Program-made: the position numbers and the translations under genes | Shown here: in pieces, positions 13,322-32,861 of the stretch | Position numbering within the stretch: position 1 is the first letter of the stretch | Layout of the letters: each line of letters starts with the position of its first letter | DNA from: Tubulanus polymorphus | Lineage: Eukaryota > Nemertea > Palaeonemertea > Tubulaniformes > Tubulanidae | Reading direction: 5' to 3' | Length of the DNA: 64,000 bases | Assembly: GCF_964204645.1 (NCBI RefSeq) | Contig: NC_134031.1 | Span: 3,021,001 to 3,085,000, forward strand | The notes under the pieces: generated by a model | Databases searched by the model: none | What the model saw: the letters and a program-made list of their open reading frames with translations, nothing else | Told to the model about the DNA's origin: nothing

Positions 13322-14106
13322 TTCAAAGTGTCCCACTTTGTCACAAAATATCAGCAAGCATGGAGTAACAATGTTATGATTTCAAATCTGAAGCGTGACT
13401 CAATACAGTAATAATAAACCAAGGTGTCGACGATAACGTACATGACAATAAAATAATCACAACAAACACAGCAACAAGCAACATATTCATACATAGACAA
13501 AATGAAATCGTAGATAAATGAAACAAATCGCAAACAATTAGAATGTAGCAAATAATCATTGGTCTGATAAATAAATAGAGTCACAAGCGCGCAATCAGCG
13601 AAACCCGATAAACCATTAGAGTCAGAAACGCAAACGTATCCGCGATTAATTCGAAACGCTATCAACGACACGCATTGACCACAACAACGCAACGTTAAAC
13701 ATCAAAGTCCGCAACATTACGAAAAAGAGTTCGTACGAGTTACCACCGCATCGGTACCACAAAATACTTCTTTTGTTGAATACGAATCGCTTCCATATTT
13801 TTCTGCAAAACAACAGTTCATCACGAATAATACATTGTGAATGTCCAACACCGCATTGCACTTCCACCATCAACCTGACTCGGCGATCAATAGGCGCAAT
13901 TTTCGGTCAGGCGGGCGCACCAGCCATTAAACTGTCAGGCGTCGGGAATTTACATCAGTCATCGTCTTCTTGATCAGCATGTGGACTGAGAACCTTCATA
14001 AAAGTGCGGAGTTAATGGATTGGTAACGATAGAGTCTATACGTACATTATATTTGCGGAAATTTTGAGTTTAAACGTGCGAAGAAGTGAGCAATAAACAT
14101 GAGTTG

Positions 14107-15018
14107 ACCCGCGTACGTCCCTAGAAACAGTGTCGCATACTATTCCCGAACAATAGCGAGTCCATCCGGCGCGAGTTTAAAAGAACGTCGCGAAACAAGT
14201 TTGAACATTTCGTCGGAGAACGGATATAAGAGCGCATCGTTATTCTTCACCAACATCCATCACGGAGGAAATATGTTCACCAACACGCGGAACGGAGGAA
14301 CTGTTGAGAACGGTAAGCTAAAAGCCCTTTATTACCGATATCAGATACTAAACCTACAACTCAAAACATAGCACAAGTAATCACGGCAAACAACTTGTTT
14401 TTCATTCAACTACCTAATATAAAAATCATTAAATCATTCAAAATATCCCTCATTATAATACTTAGGAATTTTTCTTATATATATATATATATATAGATAT
14501 ACCGAAAATATAGCACGTATTTCAACCACTCAATTCATGAATCACGAAGAACATCTTATGTTTATCTTACGGATAATGAAGATAAATTTTCCCATCATTC
14601 GCTCAACCAACATATTATTGTGTAACACATTCTTGTTGAACAATATATTTTTTCTAACATAGTTCGTTTGAATATCATTCCATTTCCCTAGCAAGAGAGT
14701 TTTTTTTTTTTTTAACATAATAATAGCATAGTTTTCCACAATTAATTCAATCAATTTAACCTCAAAATATTATCAACTTGTATGCAATTACATCTTATTT
14801 TCATGCATTTCCAGCTCAACGAATCTACGTCGGCTGCATCGGCCTTTCCAACAATCGTATCATTTACCAACACCGGGTATCCACATTCCCAGTAAGTGAT
14901 TTCATTAAAATAACTGTTAAGAACGCGTTTAATACTCAATCGTCATGGGTTAAGGAAACAATTCAAGCCATAGTGTGTGTTAGCCATTAAAAAAAAAAAT
15001 CCATTCTCATTTCAGCGA
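14107..15018 (+). other. Possible spliced antisense ORF inside the retroelement
   Basis: An open frame without an early ATG runs from about 14109 to a GTAAGC donor after GTTGAGAACG (14311). It includes ATGTTCACCAACACG near the end and an internal FFTNIHHGGN/MFTNTRNGGT repeat. A TTTCCAG acceptor opens a second block reading QRIYVGCIGLSNNRIIYQHR in frame, which ends at a GTAAGTG donor. After the next acceptor (ATTTCAG, 15018) the frame stops at once. The product is unrecognised and the joins are unproven. Confidence 0.25.
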
Positions 15019-15271
15019 TAGAATTGGCAGCGGAATGTTGAATTATCTGTTATTGTTATTGTCATCAGTAGGCGAAATAAAGAAATGGTTACATCCAAGC
15101 GACCTGTGTTTACGTTAGTTCATTGCTAAATTAAAAATGTGACCGCGAAAAAAATGAAACGATCTCAACCAATCATAAGCTTCAAAATAATCATTCAATT
15201 ATTTCGAATCAAAATTTATCCATTAAGAAATGTCTCGTCGCTCGTCACTTAAAAATAGTCGTCATCTTTTG

Positions 15272-16576
15272 TCAGGCAGAGTTTTCTTCCTCAACTTTCA
15301 GTAACTCTAACCTGTCGAGCCTTTTACCGATTATTCTTCCACAACGATTTTCGGGAGGGCGTACCCGATGATACAGCCTCCATTCCCGGAACAGTGGCGA
15401 TTCCGGATTCGCATGATCTAATCTATGTGGCCCTAAATATGACCTTTCGTGAATATTAACGAACCGTGGTGTGAGATTAGTAGAACTTGCGTGAATATTA
15501 ATCGATGAAATTGATATTGCAGCCGTGGCACCCACGACTTTCCTTTCACGTAACTGGTGTGAAAATTCATATACAGCCTTTTTGCTGTTAATTTTTTCGA
15601 CTAGGGCCTGTGAACAATGTGCATCGACAATCTTTTCAGAAATAGGTGGAATAATTGGATTGGTCGTGCTTTGAACCGAAGTTGTTTTATTTAAATCTAT
15701 CTTGTTAGTAAAATGAATTGGACTTGCTCCCGGTAGCTTGAGAAAATTCGATCCGTAATTAATACTTGCGTTGTTAGAGCGCAAAAAGTCGGAACCTAAA
15801 ATAATATGAGTATCGATTCCTGGGACCAAGTACATAGCGTGACGAACGTCATACTCACCAATTTTAAAATTTGTGGGCACAACGCCTTTCAACTCAAATG
15901 TCTTACCATCCACCGCTCTTGCCTCCATGAACTGACCCTGCATCACGGGACCCACGGCTATTGATGGGTTTTGGCGATACCAGGCCTCATTCAGGACGCT
16001 TATTTCAGCACCGGTATCGACCAAAACGGACAATGTATTTCCCGCATGGGTACCCGTTACACGGTTAGCCACGGATGCAAGAATAGGTGGCGTGTAATGC
16101 TTGTCGCCAGACGTCCTTTGTTTGTCGAAACCTCTAGTCGGCAACGGACGGTCTATCTCCTTGTCTGTCGGAGTACGTCCTCTCAGTGACCCTTGAGGGT
16201 CCCTCACTCTCTCCTCAGGCAAAGGCTGGGTGAATTGTCGTTCGATGGTGACTGGGTGTGTGAGTGGCCTGTCATGAGGTGTTCTTAATAGAGCTCGTTG
16301 GTCTCGTAGGGATACATTGGATGGCCGGGGATAACTGGGTACATTGAGGCCGTCATCGCGCCATCCTGCTGGTGACGACCGAAACCATTTCCCGGCTGCT
16401 GTTGATCTCCCCTTTGACCCTGCATGGGTGGCAGCGGGTGTTGTGGCGGCGGGTGTTGTGGCGACCGCGGATATATCCTCCCCTCTTGTGGCTCTCTGTA
16501 TCCGTACTGTCGACCCGTATCTGGCGTATATGGACAGAACTTCCCATAGTGACCCGGTTGACCACACCTGAAACAA
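15272..16576 (-). CDS. Retropepsin-type protease frame (pro), pol remainder missing
   Basis: This frame is -1 relative to Gag and overlaps it by 292 nt, so it is probably expressed as a Gag-Pro fusion by frameshifting near 16387; the Met at 16576 is unlikely to be used. The protease has the catalytic LVDTGAEISVL motif (DTG codons at 16010-16018) and a later HIILGSDFL flap-to-C-terminal motif, typical of Ty3/Gypsy retropepsins. After about 150 further residues the frame stops at 15272 with no reverse transcriptase. The tail may be the rejoined end of a deleted pol, but I cannot prove that. Confidence 0.82.
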   Translation of the reverse strand: MFQVWSTGSLWEVLSIYARYGSTVRIQRATRGEDISAVATTPAATTPAATHAGSKGRSTAAGKWFRSSPAGWRDDGLNVPSYPRPSNVSLRDQRALLRTPHDRPLTHPVTIERQFTQPLPEERVRDPQGSLRGRTPTDKEIDRPLPTRGFDKQRTSGDKHYTPPILASVANRVTGTHAGNTLSVLVDTGAEISVLNEAWYRQNPSIAVGPVMQGQFMEARAVDGKTFELKGVVPTNFKIGEYDVRHAMYLVPGIDTHIILGSDFLRSNNASINYGSNFLKLPGASPIHFTNKIDLNKTTSVQSTTNPIIPPISEKIVDAHCSQALVEKINSKKAVYEFSHQLRERKVVGATAAISISSINIHASSTNLTPRFVNIHERSYLGPHRLDHANPESPLFREWRLYHRVRPPENRCGRIIGKRLDRLELLKVEEENSA

Positions 16577-17529
16577 TTATTGTGCCCCGCGAGATTTCTT
16601 TCTCTCCTAGCCGGGTAAGAACGTCGGGGCTCAAAGCGTGGGTTTTGGTCGTAACGAGGTCTCGCATCTTGCCATCGAGGGGCGCTGCGATTTCGACCTG
16701 GGGATTGTCGAATGAACGTGTCCCCCCGTCGATCACCTCTCATAGGCCTCTGTGCTTGCCTCTCACCCCTGTCACTAGGCTCTCTCAGCCGTAAGAACTG
16801 AGAGAACATTCCTTTTATCTCCTCCATGGTCTTGAGGAGTGACGCATCAGTTGGGGAGGTCTGGTTCACTGTCGGTTTCGTCAGATCTCGATCAGTCCAC
16901 TGCTCGGCAGTCCTCGCGTGCTCGACTGCCATTGAAAACGTGTCGGGCCTCATCATCATCACGTCCTTCCTGATCGCATTGTCCAGCCCGTTGAGAAAGA
17001 CGACCAATTTGTCTCGGTCCGATTTTTGTAATTTGTGAGCCAGTCGGTCCACTCGCTCCGAATAATCATCGACTGACTCCCCTTTCTTCTGCCGAAGTCC
17101 GGAGAAGTCAGTCTCCTCTCGGAGTCGCAGACTGTCCGACTCAAAGTGGTCCCTAAAAGAATTAACAATACTAGCAAATTTTGTAGATCGATCTATGACT
17201 AAATCGTCATAGAACCGTCTAGCCGGACCCTCTAAATATTGGAACATGAAATTTTTACATTGGTCGTCCGTCCAACCTCTCGCTTTAGCTACATTGTCAT
17301 ACGTTCGCAACCATTGCGAAAAGTCACTCCCGTTTGGTCTACCTGAAAATTTCGGGATGGAAACCACATCCCCAAGGTTTGTCGAACTACCTAGTCGTTC
17401 GGCGATCAGGAGGAGTATATCTCGTTCTGACATGCTCGTCCCCGTCGACGAACCAGCCCCCGCTGTCGGGCTCTGCGGGTCGTCAATATCCTCATGAGCC
17501 GTCTGACTCCTAGTACTCGGTGGCGGCAT
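16285..17529 (-). CDS. gag: Retrotransposon Gag polyprotein with CCHC zinc knuckle
   Basis: The frame encodes 414 residues. Residues about 55-215 resemble the retrotransposon Gag capsid domain: IPKFSG, a W in the QWLRTYD stretch, then F.YLEGPARRFYDDL, FRDHF and the QKKGESVDDYSERVDRL stretch. A basic Arg-rich region precedes one zinc knuckle, Cys319-X2-Cys322-X4-His327-X4-Cys332, followed by a Pro/Gln-rich tail. Gag would package the element RNA into cytoplasmic particles. The ATG at 17527-17529 is the first in frame after the primer-binding site. The frame is intact, in keeping with a young copy. Confidence 0.88.
   Translation of the reverse strand: MPPPSTRSQTAHEDIDDPQSPTAGAGSSTGTSMSERDILLLIAERLGSSTNLGDVVSIPKFSGRPNGSDFSQWLRTYDNVAKARGWTDDQCKNFMFQYLEGPARRFYDDLVIDRSTKFASIVNSFRDHFESDSLRLREETDFSGLRQKKGESVDDYSERVDRLAHKLQKSDRDKLVVFLNGLDNAIRKDVMMMRPDTFSMAVEHARTAEQWTDRDLTKPTVNQTSPTDASLLKTMEEIKGMFSQFLRLREPSDRGERQAQRPMRGDRRGDTFIRQSPGRNRSAPRWQDARPRYDQNPRFEPRRSYPARRERNLAGHNNCFRCGQPGHYGKFCPYTPDTGRQYGYREPQEGRIYPRSPQHPPPQHPLPPMQGQRGDQQQPGNGFGRHQQDGAMTASMYPVIPGHPMYPYETNELY
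16348..16393 (-). promoter_or_regulatory. Candidate -1 frameshift signal between gag and pro
   Basis: In Gag phase the RNA reads G GGA AAT (16393-16387), an X XXY YYZ slippery heptamer at Gag codons 380-381. Slipping back one base gives GGG AAA, exactly the pro frame. Six nucleotides later GGTCGTCA (16380-16373) can pair with TGACGGCC (16355-16348), an 8-bp stem with one G-U pair and a 17-nt loop. Spacer and stem fit known retroviral and retrotransposon signals. Confidence 0.65.
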
Positions 17530-18382
17530 ATTGAATTATAAATTAACTCGGAGAAAAGAAAGTATAAAAAAAAACAGAGTAAAACAGAATATTAAAACAG
17601 AGCGTTCCTAAAAATGACCGCAACGCTAATAGTGGCTGCAATTCAAAATCTATGCAATTACAGTTTCGACACAGATTCTTATAAACCTTTCTATAAACCT
17701 ATTATCCCCAATATGGGATCGATATCTACACTATCGTAAATTATTTCGCGTAGCTTTACTACCGAAAATACTATATCTTAATCTATAATTCAGTACTGAT
17801 ATCAGTTATCAACACTATACCCTCAATATCGGAAACAAAATCATCGATATTGGATTTCATTTAAACCATATCCCTTCTCCTCAGTATCGGAATTTCCCGT
17901 CAATACTGGAATGTCACCATCAATATTGGAATATCACATCAACATTGGAATCTATCGTTAACTATTTAATTATTCCAAAATACTGGAATTTTCCATCAGC
18001 ATCGGAACATTAGCTTGACTGTTCAACTCTTCGTACTACCTAAACCATTAATTAACAAAATACTCAGTACTGAGCGACAACCTCGGTGACATATATCAAA
18101 ATATCATCACAATAGGTAACTATATGTATTTTTAAAAACCTTCTATTGCGGTGCATATAGCTACCCATATCAATAAAAAATAACCTAAAAAATAATTTAT
18201 ATCAAACCAGTAGTAATTAGAATTCAATTCCTAATTAAATCATCAATTAAAATAATAAATCGCTATACCATAATCACTAATTAATCAAAATACTCATTCT
18301 CTAATAAACAATTAACCCTTCTGTAAACTTTAAGTAAATAATCTTATCTAACTATCTGACTGAATAAAAAAATAACTAAAGG

Positions 18383-18400
18383 TCCCGGGTTTCGGCACCA
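18383..18400 (-). promoter_or_regulatory. Primer-binding site matching tRNA-Phe
   Basis: The plus strand reads TCCCGGGTTTCGGCACCA, the 18-nt 3' end of animal tRNA-Phe(GAA) including CCA. In the element's own sense this is TGGTGCCGAAACCCGGGA, four bases after the 5' LTR. Pairing with tRNA-Phe would prime minus-strand DNA synthesis. The tRNA identity is from memory of the well-conserved tRNA-Phe acceptor and T arm. Confidence 0.85.
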
Positions 18401-18404
18401 AATC

Positions 18405-19158
18405 TGTTATGCGGCCCGAAGAAGGAACCGAAATATCGTGGGAGAGCGTATCCTTCCTCAGCTCCGCACAACGACACAAATTGAATTTGACCCGAGACCA
18501 AAAATAAATAAACGACTAAGATGCAAATACTTCGAATATAAATACTCACAACTATTTATTATGTTACTTTCGTCTTTCCTATTTATCGACACCTTTTACA
18601 ATTTCGGGTTCTAGTTCCTTCCCCTCTTGGTTTCCCAGGTGCTCTCCGACTAGTTCAGCTATGTCTCTTATTTTTATACTATCCAAAATTTGGTTTCCAA
18701 GGGACTATTCTCGTGACCAACGCCACCGCATTTGGGGAGGGCCGACGACTAACCTCGGGACCTGATTCGCCCACCAGGCCCCCAAGAATTAATGTTCTTA
18801 GCAACCTGGTTAAGAAACAAGCCCGGAGTTGTCTCGGTTTCCAAACACGTAGACGTTGACACTTGACTAATCCCTTAGGATTTTTCTATTGTCTTGAAAA
18901 CTAACTCCAAAATATTTCTTATTAATCCGAGACATAAACTGAACTAGTAACAAAGGCAAACAACATTAAATGACCGCAAAGCCAAAACTTGCCCGTTTAT
19001 GAATTCCTAGTAAACAATAACAAATCTACATTGAAAAACCCATTAGTAAAACATGCCCGTTCTGGATTTCCTAGTGAATAGAGTTGTATGCATTGTGAAC
19101 ATACAACTGCTATTGAACTATGCATGTTTTATAAATATAAAAATTGGCTATCATAACA
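18405..19158 (-). repeat. 5' LTR of the Gypsy-type element
   Basis: This is the upstream LTR for the minus-strand transcript. It begins and ends with the inverted heptamer TGTTATG/CATAACA. A TATA-like TATAAAAA (minus strand, 18671-18678) is a candidate U3 promoter element. Confidence 0.9.
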
Positions 19159-22100
19159 GTACGGTTACCATGACGTGGACGGGTATTTTTAAACATACCT
19201 TGCTCTACTGAATTAGAAAAAAAAGTCGCAGTAAATTGATCGTTGCTAATTATTACAGTGAAAAATAGCTCGCTATTCTTTGCGTCGATCGATACTTTTC
19301 CCTCTTACGCGAATCAAGTTAATCTCCACATTTCGGACCTCACAACGTTCAATTTTGGTTACTAAGATTTCGTTTCAATTCCAAAATCCCGGCATCATGC
19401 ATTCTAGGTATTCTGGTAAAATTTAAAAGTTCTCGAGTACCCACTACAACACGACCTTGACCTCGTCAAGTGACGCAGAAATATAGGGGTTCGAACCGTT
19501 CGATTCTCGCGCAGTGGGCGGACTAGATCGGAATCCTCTATGACGACGGAATCTTCGAGCAGCATCGGTATCCCGCGTATGAACGCAATATCAAATAGAC
19601 GACGTGTCAAGGTCATTCCCGTTGTAATCGAGGATGACGGCGCTTTAATTGGAAATTCATCAGAAGCAGTGCCATGAAGAACTGGCGTGCGACACATTGC
19701 GTCCCTTTAATATTACAACTCAATGTATAGCTCATCCCCTCCCGCCCCCCCCCCTCTCTCACCATCTCTCTCGCGTTGTAGTTCTCTCTACGGCAAGTCG
19801 TCACAAACCGACACATCAAGCGTATTATCCTATTCAATCGTTCGAGTAATGATATTTTTTCTCGTAAGGGAAAACGCTTCTCGCAGCGATGCCAGGAAAA
19901 ACATATCTATATATCGGAAAATTCTCTTTCATATCGGACTTACGTTCCCGCGGCCCCGAGGGTCGTAAGACAAGATCCAATGATCTGGCTTCAATTAATA
20001 AACCGGTCCAATAAACCGAGTCCAACATCCTAAGTATATGAAACCATGGTTTTCAGTGACAAACAGTGTTTGCGGACGATCAATTGGAAATTAAAAAAAC
20101 CCATAGAAATATCAAAGAAATTGATGGCTAGATACATACCAACAAAACGTCAATGCATTCAACGATAAATACAGTTGACGGATCAGTTGGGGCTGATTGA
20201 ATCCACCCGGTTTATGTAAAAATCGGGATTACGCGTCTCATGTACATGGTGGACCGTAAACTATTTCGTAAAAATATCACGATTGGATGAAAATCCGGAT
20301 TAGACTAATCTGCGGATTAAGCTGTTTCCGACTGAACATTGTAATTTGGAATATTTTTTTTTTCGGTTAAATTGTTGGTTTTTACCGATTACATTTTTCA
20401 GGGATAATCGCGTAGTTCAACAGTAATTTCTGCCGACTCGTAGCAGGTAATTCTGTTTGTAGTCGTGGAACTGTAAATACAGCCGCGCGGCGGTCTACTA
20501 CGACGACAACGACGAATGGAATGAGGCACTAAACCTTGGCGCGCGCGAGTAATGCTGAAAATTAATTCTACAACATCATCAAATAAGTGCGCGGCGTTAT
20601 AACGCAATTAGCGGCCTTGTTACTGAAATAAAAAGCTCGATAATTCCCAATTTTAGACTCGGTACATGACGTTTAGCCGGCCATGTACGGTCTCCGGGGA
20701 TGAAAGATAAATATTCAAGAGTAATGTTGTAATGTGGCAGACCCCCGTGTTGTTGTTGCATGTGTTCGATAATGATCATTAATTGGATTTCTAAATCCTG
20801 CCGTATTGAACACACGAAATCCATCGGGATTTAAACGACTCAAATCGTCGCCGCCATTTTGGAATTGACGGACGTATGCATGCGTACATACGCAATGCAT
20901 AGATATAAGCGAACGAGAATGCCGACTCCTCAAATATCCGCCAGGTGCCGCTAGTAAGTCCCGACGACCCTATTTTCAACGAAAAAACGAATTATTTAGA
21001 AAACAAAGTTTCTCAATTCCTCAATTTGATGTTGTTTTTTTTCCTTAGCTACCTTTGACAAGTCCTCGACCCCCGATTACTGTCAACCCAACGATGACTT
21101 GCTTAGCTTACAGAAGTCTTGCACATAGCCGTGCGATCTTTTTCGACGTGACTAAGCCAGATTGGTTGGCAAACACAACATAGGATTTACATGACAGACC
21201 GTCGAAGTTTATAAATCCGCTGATTATCTTTTGTTGTAATGTTCGACAAGCCCCCATCGCTGGTTGGCAAACAAAGACGTCACATGCAAGATCTACCCAA
21301 AATCACTCCGCGGTGCGACGCACAACGCGGTCACCATCGGGTTTGACAATTTCAGTCGGTGACCTTGAAGACAAATGTCGAACGATTGTCCAGAAATAGA
21401 ATGTAAATAACGTCCATATTTATGTTTCTTCCAGCCGCAACACGTAGACGTCTGGTCTGCTACAGGTAGTTCCAGTAATTCGCGTCTATGGATAGAAGCA
21501 GTTTTTGTTGTTGGCTTCGTGTATTTCACCAATAAACCATCGCACATTCGATGGATGATACGCGTATATTAAAGTATAATTCTATAGACAAAGGAATTTA
21601 TTTTCAATATGAAAAACATTTGTATATATACACGTATATATTATAATATATATATATTTATATTTATGTTATCATTATCAACGTTTGTTTATAATCTTTA
21701 CATATTACAATAATTTTTGAATGGTTTAGTATATTTTGATCTACACGGAGTTGAAAAACGTGAAAATTAAAATCGTGTTTTTTTTATTTAGAAAAAAATG
21801 TGGTATTATTATCGGTAGCGGGGAACTATCGGAGCCGTCCCCGTCCAGTCCAGTAGGCGGGACATTACGCAATTCGAAAATGAAAACGATTATGATAATA
21901 ACTAGATGATGATGATAATTAACGCTATCATCGCAAGTGTATATGTTCGTCACAGTTACAAGCGGAGCTGTTAATTTAACCGTTTTAAAAATTGATGAAA
22001 CGTACACATTTACAATGCTCGCGAAATAACACTTATGTAATATCGTTAGTCGATAAAGCAAGTATTTCCGACGTTCAAGTATATTACGTTATGCTAGATA

Positions 22101-22244
22101 TTATAGACAGCATGGAGCTAGGCCTAAAACCTGTTTTAGAAAAAATGCCGCATACTAACACAGCCCAGATGAGAGCCGTGCCATCGTGCACGCGATTCAC
22201 CAAATTCTCAAATATATAGACTTTATAAACGTTTTAAGCAAAAA

Positions 22245-22358
22245 CAGGGTCCAGTTCCACTGTTCTGGGTTAATTTTGACTCTGAATTAACTCATTGAAA
22301 ATTGACTAACTTTAACACAGAGTTAACTCTAACCCACAACTGTGGAACTGGGTCCAGG
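22245..22358. mobile_element. Complete MITE, family A
   Basis: The element starts CAGGGTCCAGTTCCACTGTT and ends with its inverted counterpart AACTGTGGAACTGGGTCCAG. The inside is also near-palindromic, with GAATTAACTC opposite GAGTTAACTC, so almost the whole 114 bp can fold back. Confidence 0.75.
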
Positions 22359-22653
22359 CAGGGAGATTTTATAAGTGAAAGATTCGTTCTTTTTCCACCG
22401 AACACATGTCTGTGTATATACGCTACCTAAAGCTGGGCACACCATCACATCGCTCCCAAGATCTAAGCAGCTCAGATTTATACCGAACGATTCAGACAAA
22501 GCGAACAGAGACATTCATCATTTTCATTCCAACCGATTCAGATCATTCGATCACGCTACATCGCTACATACGCGCGCAAAGTCTACTGATTCATTCATCT
22601 TCCTAAGGCATGAAAACAAACTTCGACAGTCGTTCTGGCTAGCACAGTCAAGG

Positions 22654-22884
22654 CGAACTCCGGGTTTTGTCGTTTAGTCGACTAATGGTCGGAGCTGATA
22701 ACCGAACGCACTATAATTCGGTCGTAACGCATTTCAGAGTCGGCCATTTTGTAACTAGGTCCGAACTACAGCGACCGTGCTCCGTTGCGTGGTTCAATGT
22801 TTCCGGACTATAGTCCCGACTAACTGACATTCGGTTTTACTTAGATCGCGAAAAGTCGACTTACTCCGATAACCGAAGTTCGCA
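22654..22884. mobile_element. MITE, family B
   Basis: The copy includes TAGTCGACTAATGGTCGG at the left, the CCGAACTACAGCGACCGTGC core, and GACATTCGGTTTTACTTAG before the right end CCGATAACCGAAGTTCG. The same blocks recur at 24852, 36718 and 61267. Confidence 0.65.
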
Positions 22885-24092
22885 CTATCTGATATAATGT
22901 ATATCTCGGAGAAAGCAATTTAAAAAAAAATGAATTTCAAGTTAGCAAGAAAAATGATTTCCCGAAATTCTCGTAGTTAAAGCTCAACGATTAATAAATA
23001 CCTCGTAAAATCAGTGAAATTGATAAGAATAGTGGAACTCGATTTTCTTGGTAAAAATAATATGTATTATTCATTCGAACTAGCATAACGTTACATTTCG
23101 ATGGAGATATTTAGGGTTCATTTTGTTCAACCCGATATGCGTACATGTAATGTAATATCCTATTAAGACCATCTCAAATTAGACTACTTTCCCAAGTAAT
23201 CGCGTGGTGCATTCAAGTCTTCTCGAGTTGGTGGTTAGGCTGGCGGGGGTTGAAGTGCTGGTATATACTTCATGCAAATCGACGAGGCTCGGGCGTTAAC
23301 GAGTATAAACGGCGTCACAATATACAAACATGGCATATTCCTCCTACAAATCCGCCGCATACACAGATCCGAGATGCATTTACGAACGAATGCAATCGAT
23401 TATCATTAAGGCGACATGTCTGGGGGGATGTAAACATAAATCATAATACAAAACATTCATTCGGAATCACAGATCCAACATACAAGCAAATAGACACTTA
23501 AAACGCTTGATTTGATATATGCGTGGCCATAACGTCTAATTCGTCCGTCATTCGCCATCATATCACAAATTAGATCGACGTGTGCGCGGTGGATTTAACT
23601 TTGTTTATAGATATTAAATGGAATAGACTTACTACAGCGTATGTATGTTTATATGTATATATGTATGTGTATATGTACACGTATATGCGATTAAAATTTA
23701 CGGATATCAAATCTGCATTTTCAAATTCACAAGGAGATGATACAAAAAATGATGATATAATATATATAACGTCTTTTGGTCGATTAAGAAACGTTCTGCA
23801 CAAGACACTTATGCGCGTAGAGATATTCCATGTTTTTTTTCTCATTGCAATAACGATCAAAGCAACATCTTTCCTTTGAACAGAAGTCCGTCTATTAATT
23901 CAAATCTGTTTGATCAACCCTAATCTGCTTGCTAAAACGAATTGACAATTCGTTATGGCAGTCTATGGCCAGAGACCGATACGCTGCATCGTTGCGTAAT
24001 ACGTTTCGCTGTAACCATTAACCGTATTCGAACAACGACTCTTTTAAATCGTAAAGCACCATCAACTTTATCTCAATAACGACATTCGTCCA

Positions 24093-32073
<7,981 letters not shown>

Positions 32074-32861
32074 GGTTGCGCGCACTGCAAACGTTCTCTC
32101 TCTCTCCTCTCAGGCAAAACCTGGAAAATCAATTGAAACGAAATAATGACGTGCAATTAGTAAGTTGAAATATTAAGTGTTTATTTTAGTTAAATCGGGT
32201 ATTTTTAACTCTTTACGTGCCAACTTTATTAATTTCAAATCGCTAAGTGATCGAGTACGGAACAGGGGATGATGTCTGTTGTCGGAGCTCATTATGCGAT
32301 ATGCGTTCAGGACATCTTTTTTGTTATCCTCGGAAAAATTGCTTATCTTTTTCAAGTAACTCGAAACCTGGAAAGTAGTGTTTACGTGTGGTTCTGTTAG
32401 GGGCTAGATATCGACGATTCGTATCATATCTTGTAAATGTCTTTATCATAAGTCAAATCATTCATTCAGTACGTAAGATAATGAGGGAGTTCTTTGTCGG
32501 TAGATATACAAACATTATTTAACGATATATCGTTGTTTAAGAGAGACAGAGCTTTGAAAACCCTCCTAACTTCGTCTATGGGGAGCGTGGGATATTATTA
32601 ATCATGCGAACAGCGTCGAGAATGCGTTTCTAATTTCACAGTCTAAAAGTTAAACACGATACGATACACAGATTAGACGCACTCCGGTTAATTAAAAAGC
32701 ACACCCATACACGACATCGCGCTGAAACCAGGTTCGCTTTAATCGGATCGGCTTTTCGAGTTCGCCGAGAAACAACATTTGTTTCGAAAATTCAATGAGA
32801 ATGCGACACGCCAGTCACTCTATTTTTCGTTAATAGTTAAGCGCAATAGAAATTAGTAACG

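Larger units (their letters stand above)
13306..15271. other. Non-pol internal region of the Gypsy-type element
   Basis: About 2 kb between the protease frame and the 3' LTR has no retroelement motif in any frame. On the opposite strand there are exon-like blocks with good splice sites near 14107-14311 and 14816-14890. The region may be a replacement for the lost pol segment or a captured host sequence. Confidence 0.5.
12552..19158 (-). mobile_element. Ty3/Gypsy-type LTR retrotransposon lacking reverse transcriptase and integrase
   Basis: Two 754-bp LTRs (TGTTATG...CATAACA) bound the element, with GTAC directly outside both ends (12548-12551 and 19159-19162) as the target duplication. The element is transcribed leftwards: the primer-binding site lies inside the right LTR, then come Gag (17529-16285) and an overlapping protease frame (16576-15272). 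No open frame in 13306-15271 carries RT, RNase H or integrase motifs. The LTRs look identical by eye, which suggests a recent insertion and mobilisation in trans by a full-length relative. Internal length is 5.1 kb. Confidence 0.88.
19163..24092. other. Intergenic DNA with two MITEs
   Basis: No supported gene lies here. The stretch holds a CTCF-like motif (20938-20955), a complete family A MITE (22245-22358), a family B MITE (about 22654-22884) and a TATG-rich microsatellite-like patch (23640-23690). The polyadenylation site of the polyQ gene should be near its right end, but I see no clear AATAAA close to the stop codon. Confidence 0.5.

Noticed and set aside
23640-23690. TATGTATG-rich patch considered as a microsatellite
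   Set aside because: Too irregular to define a repeat unit.
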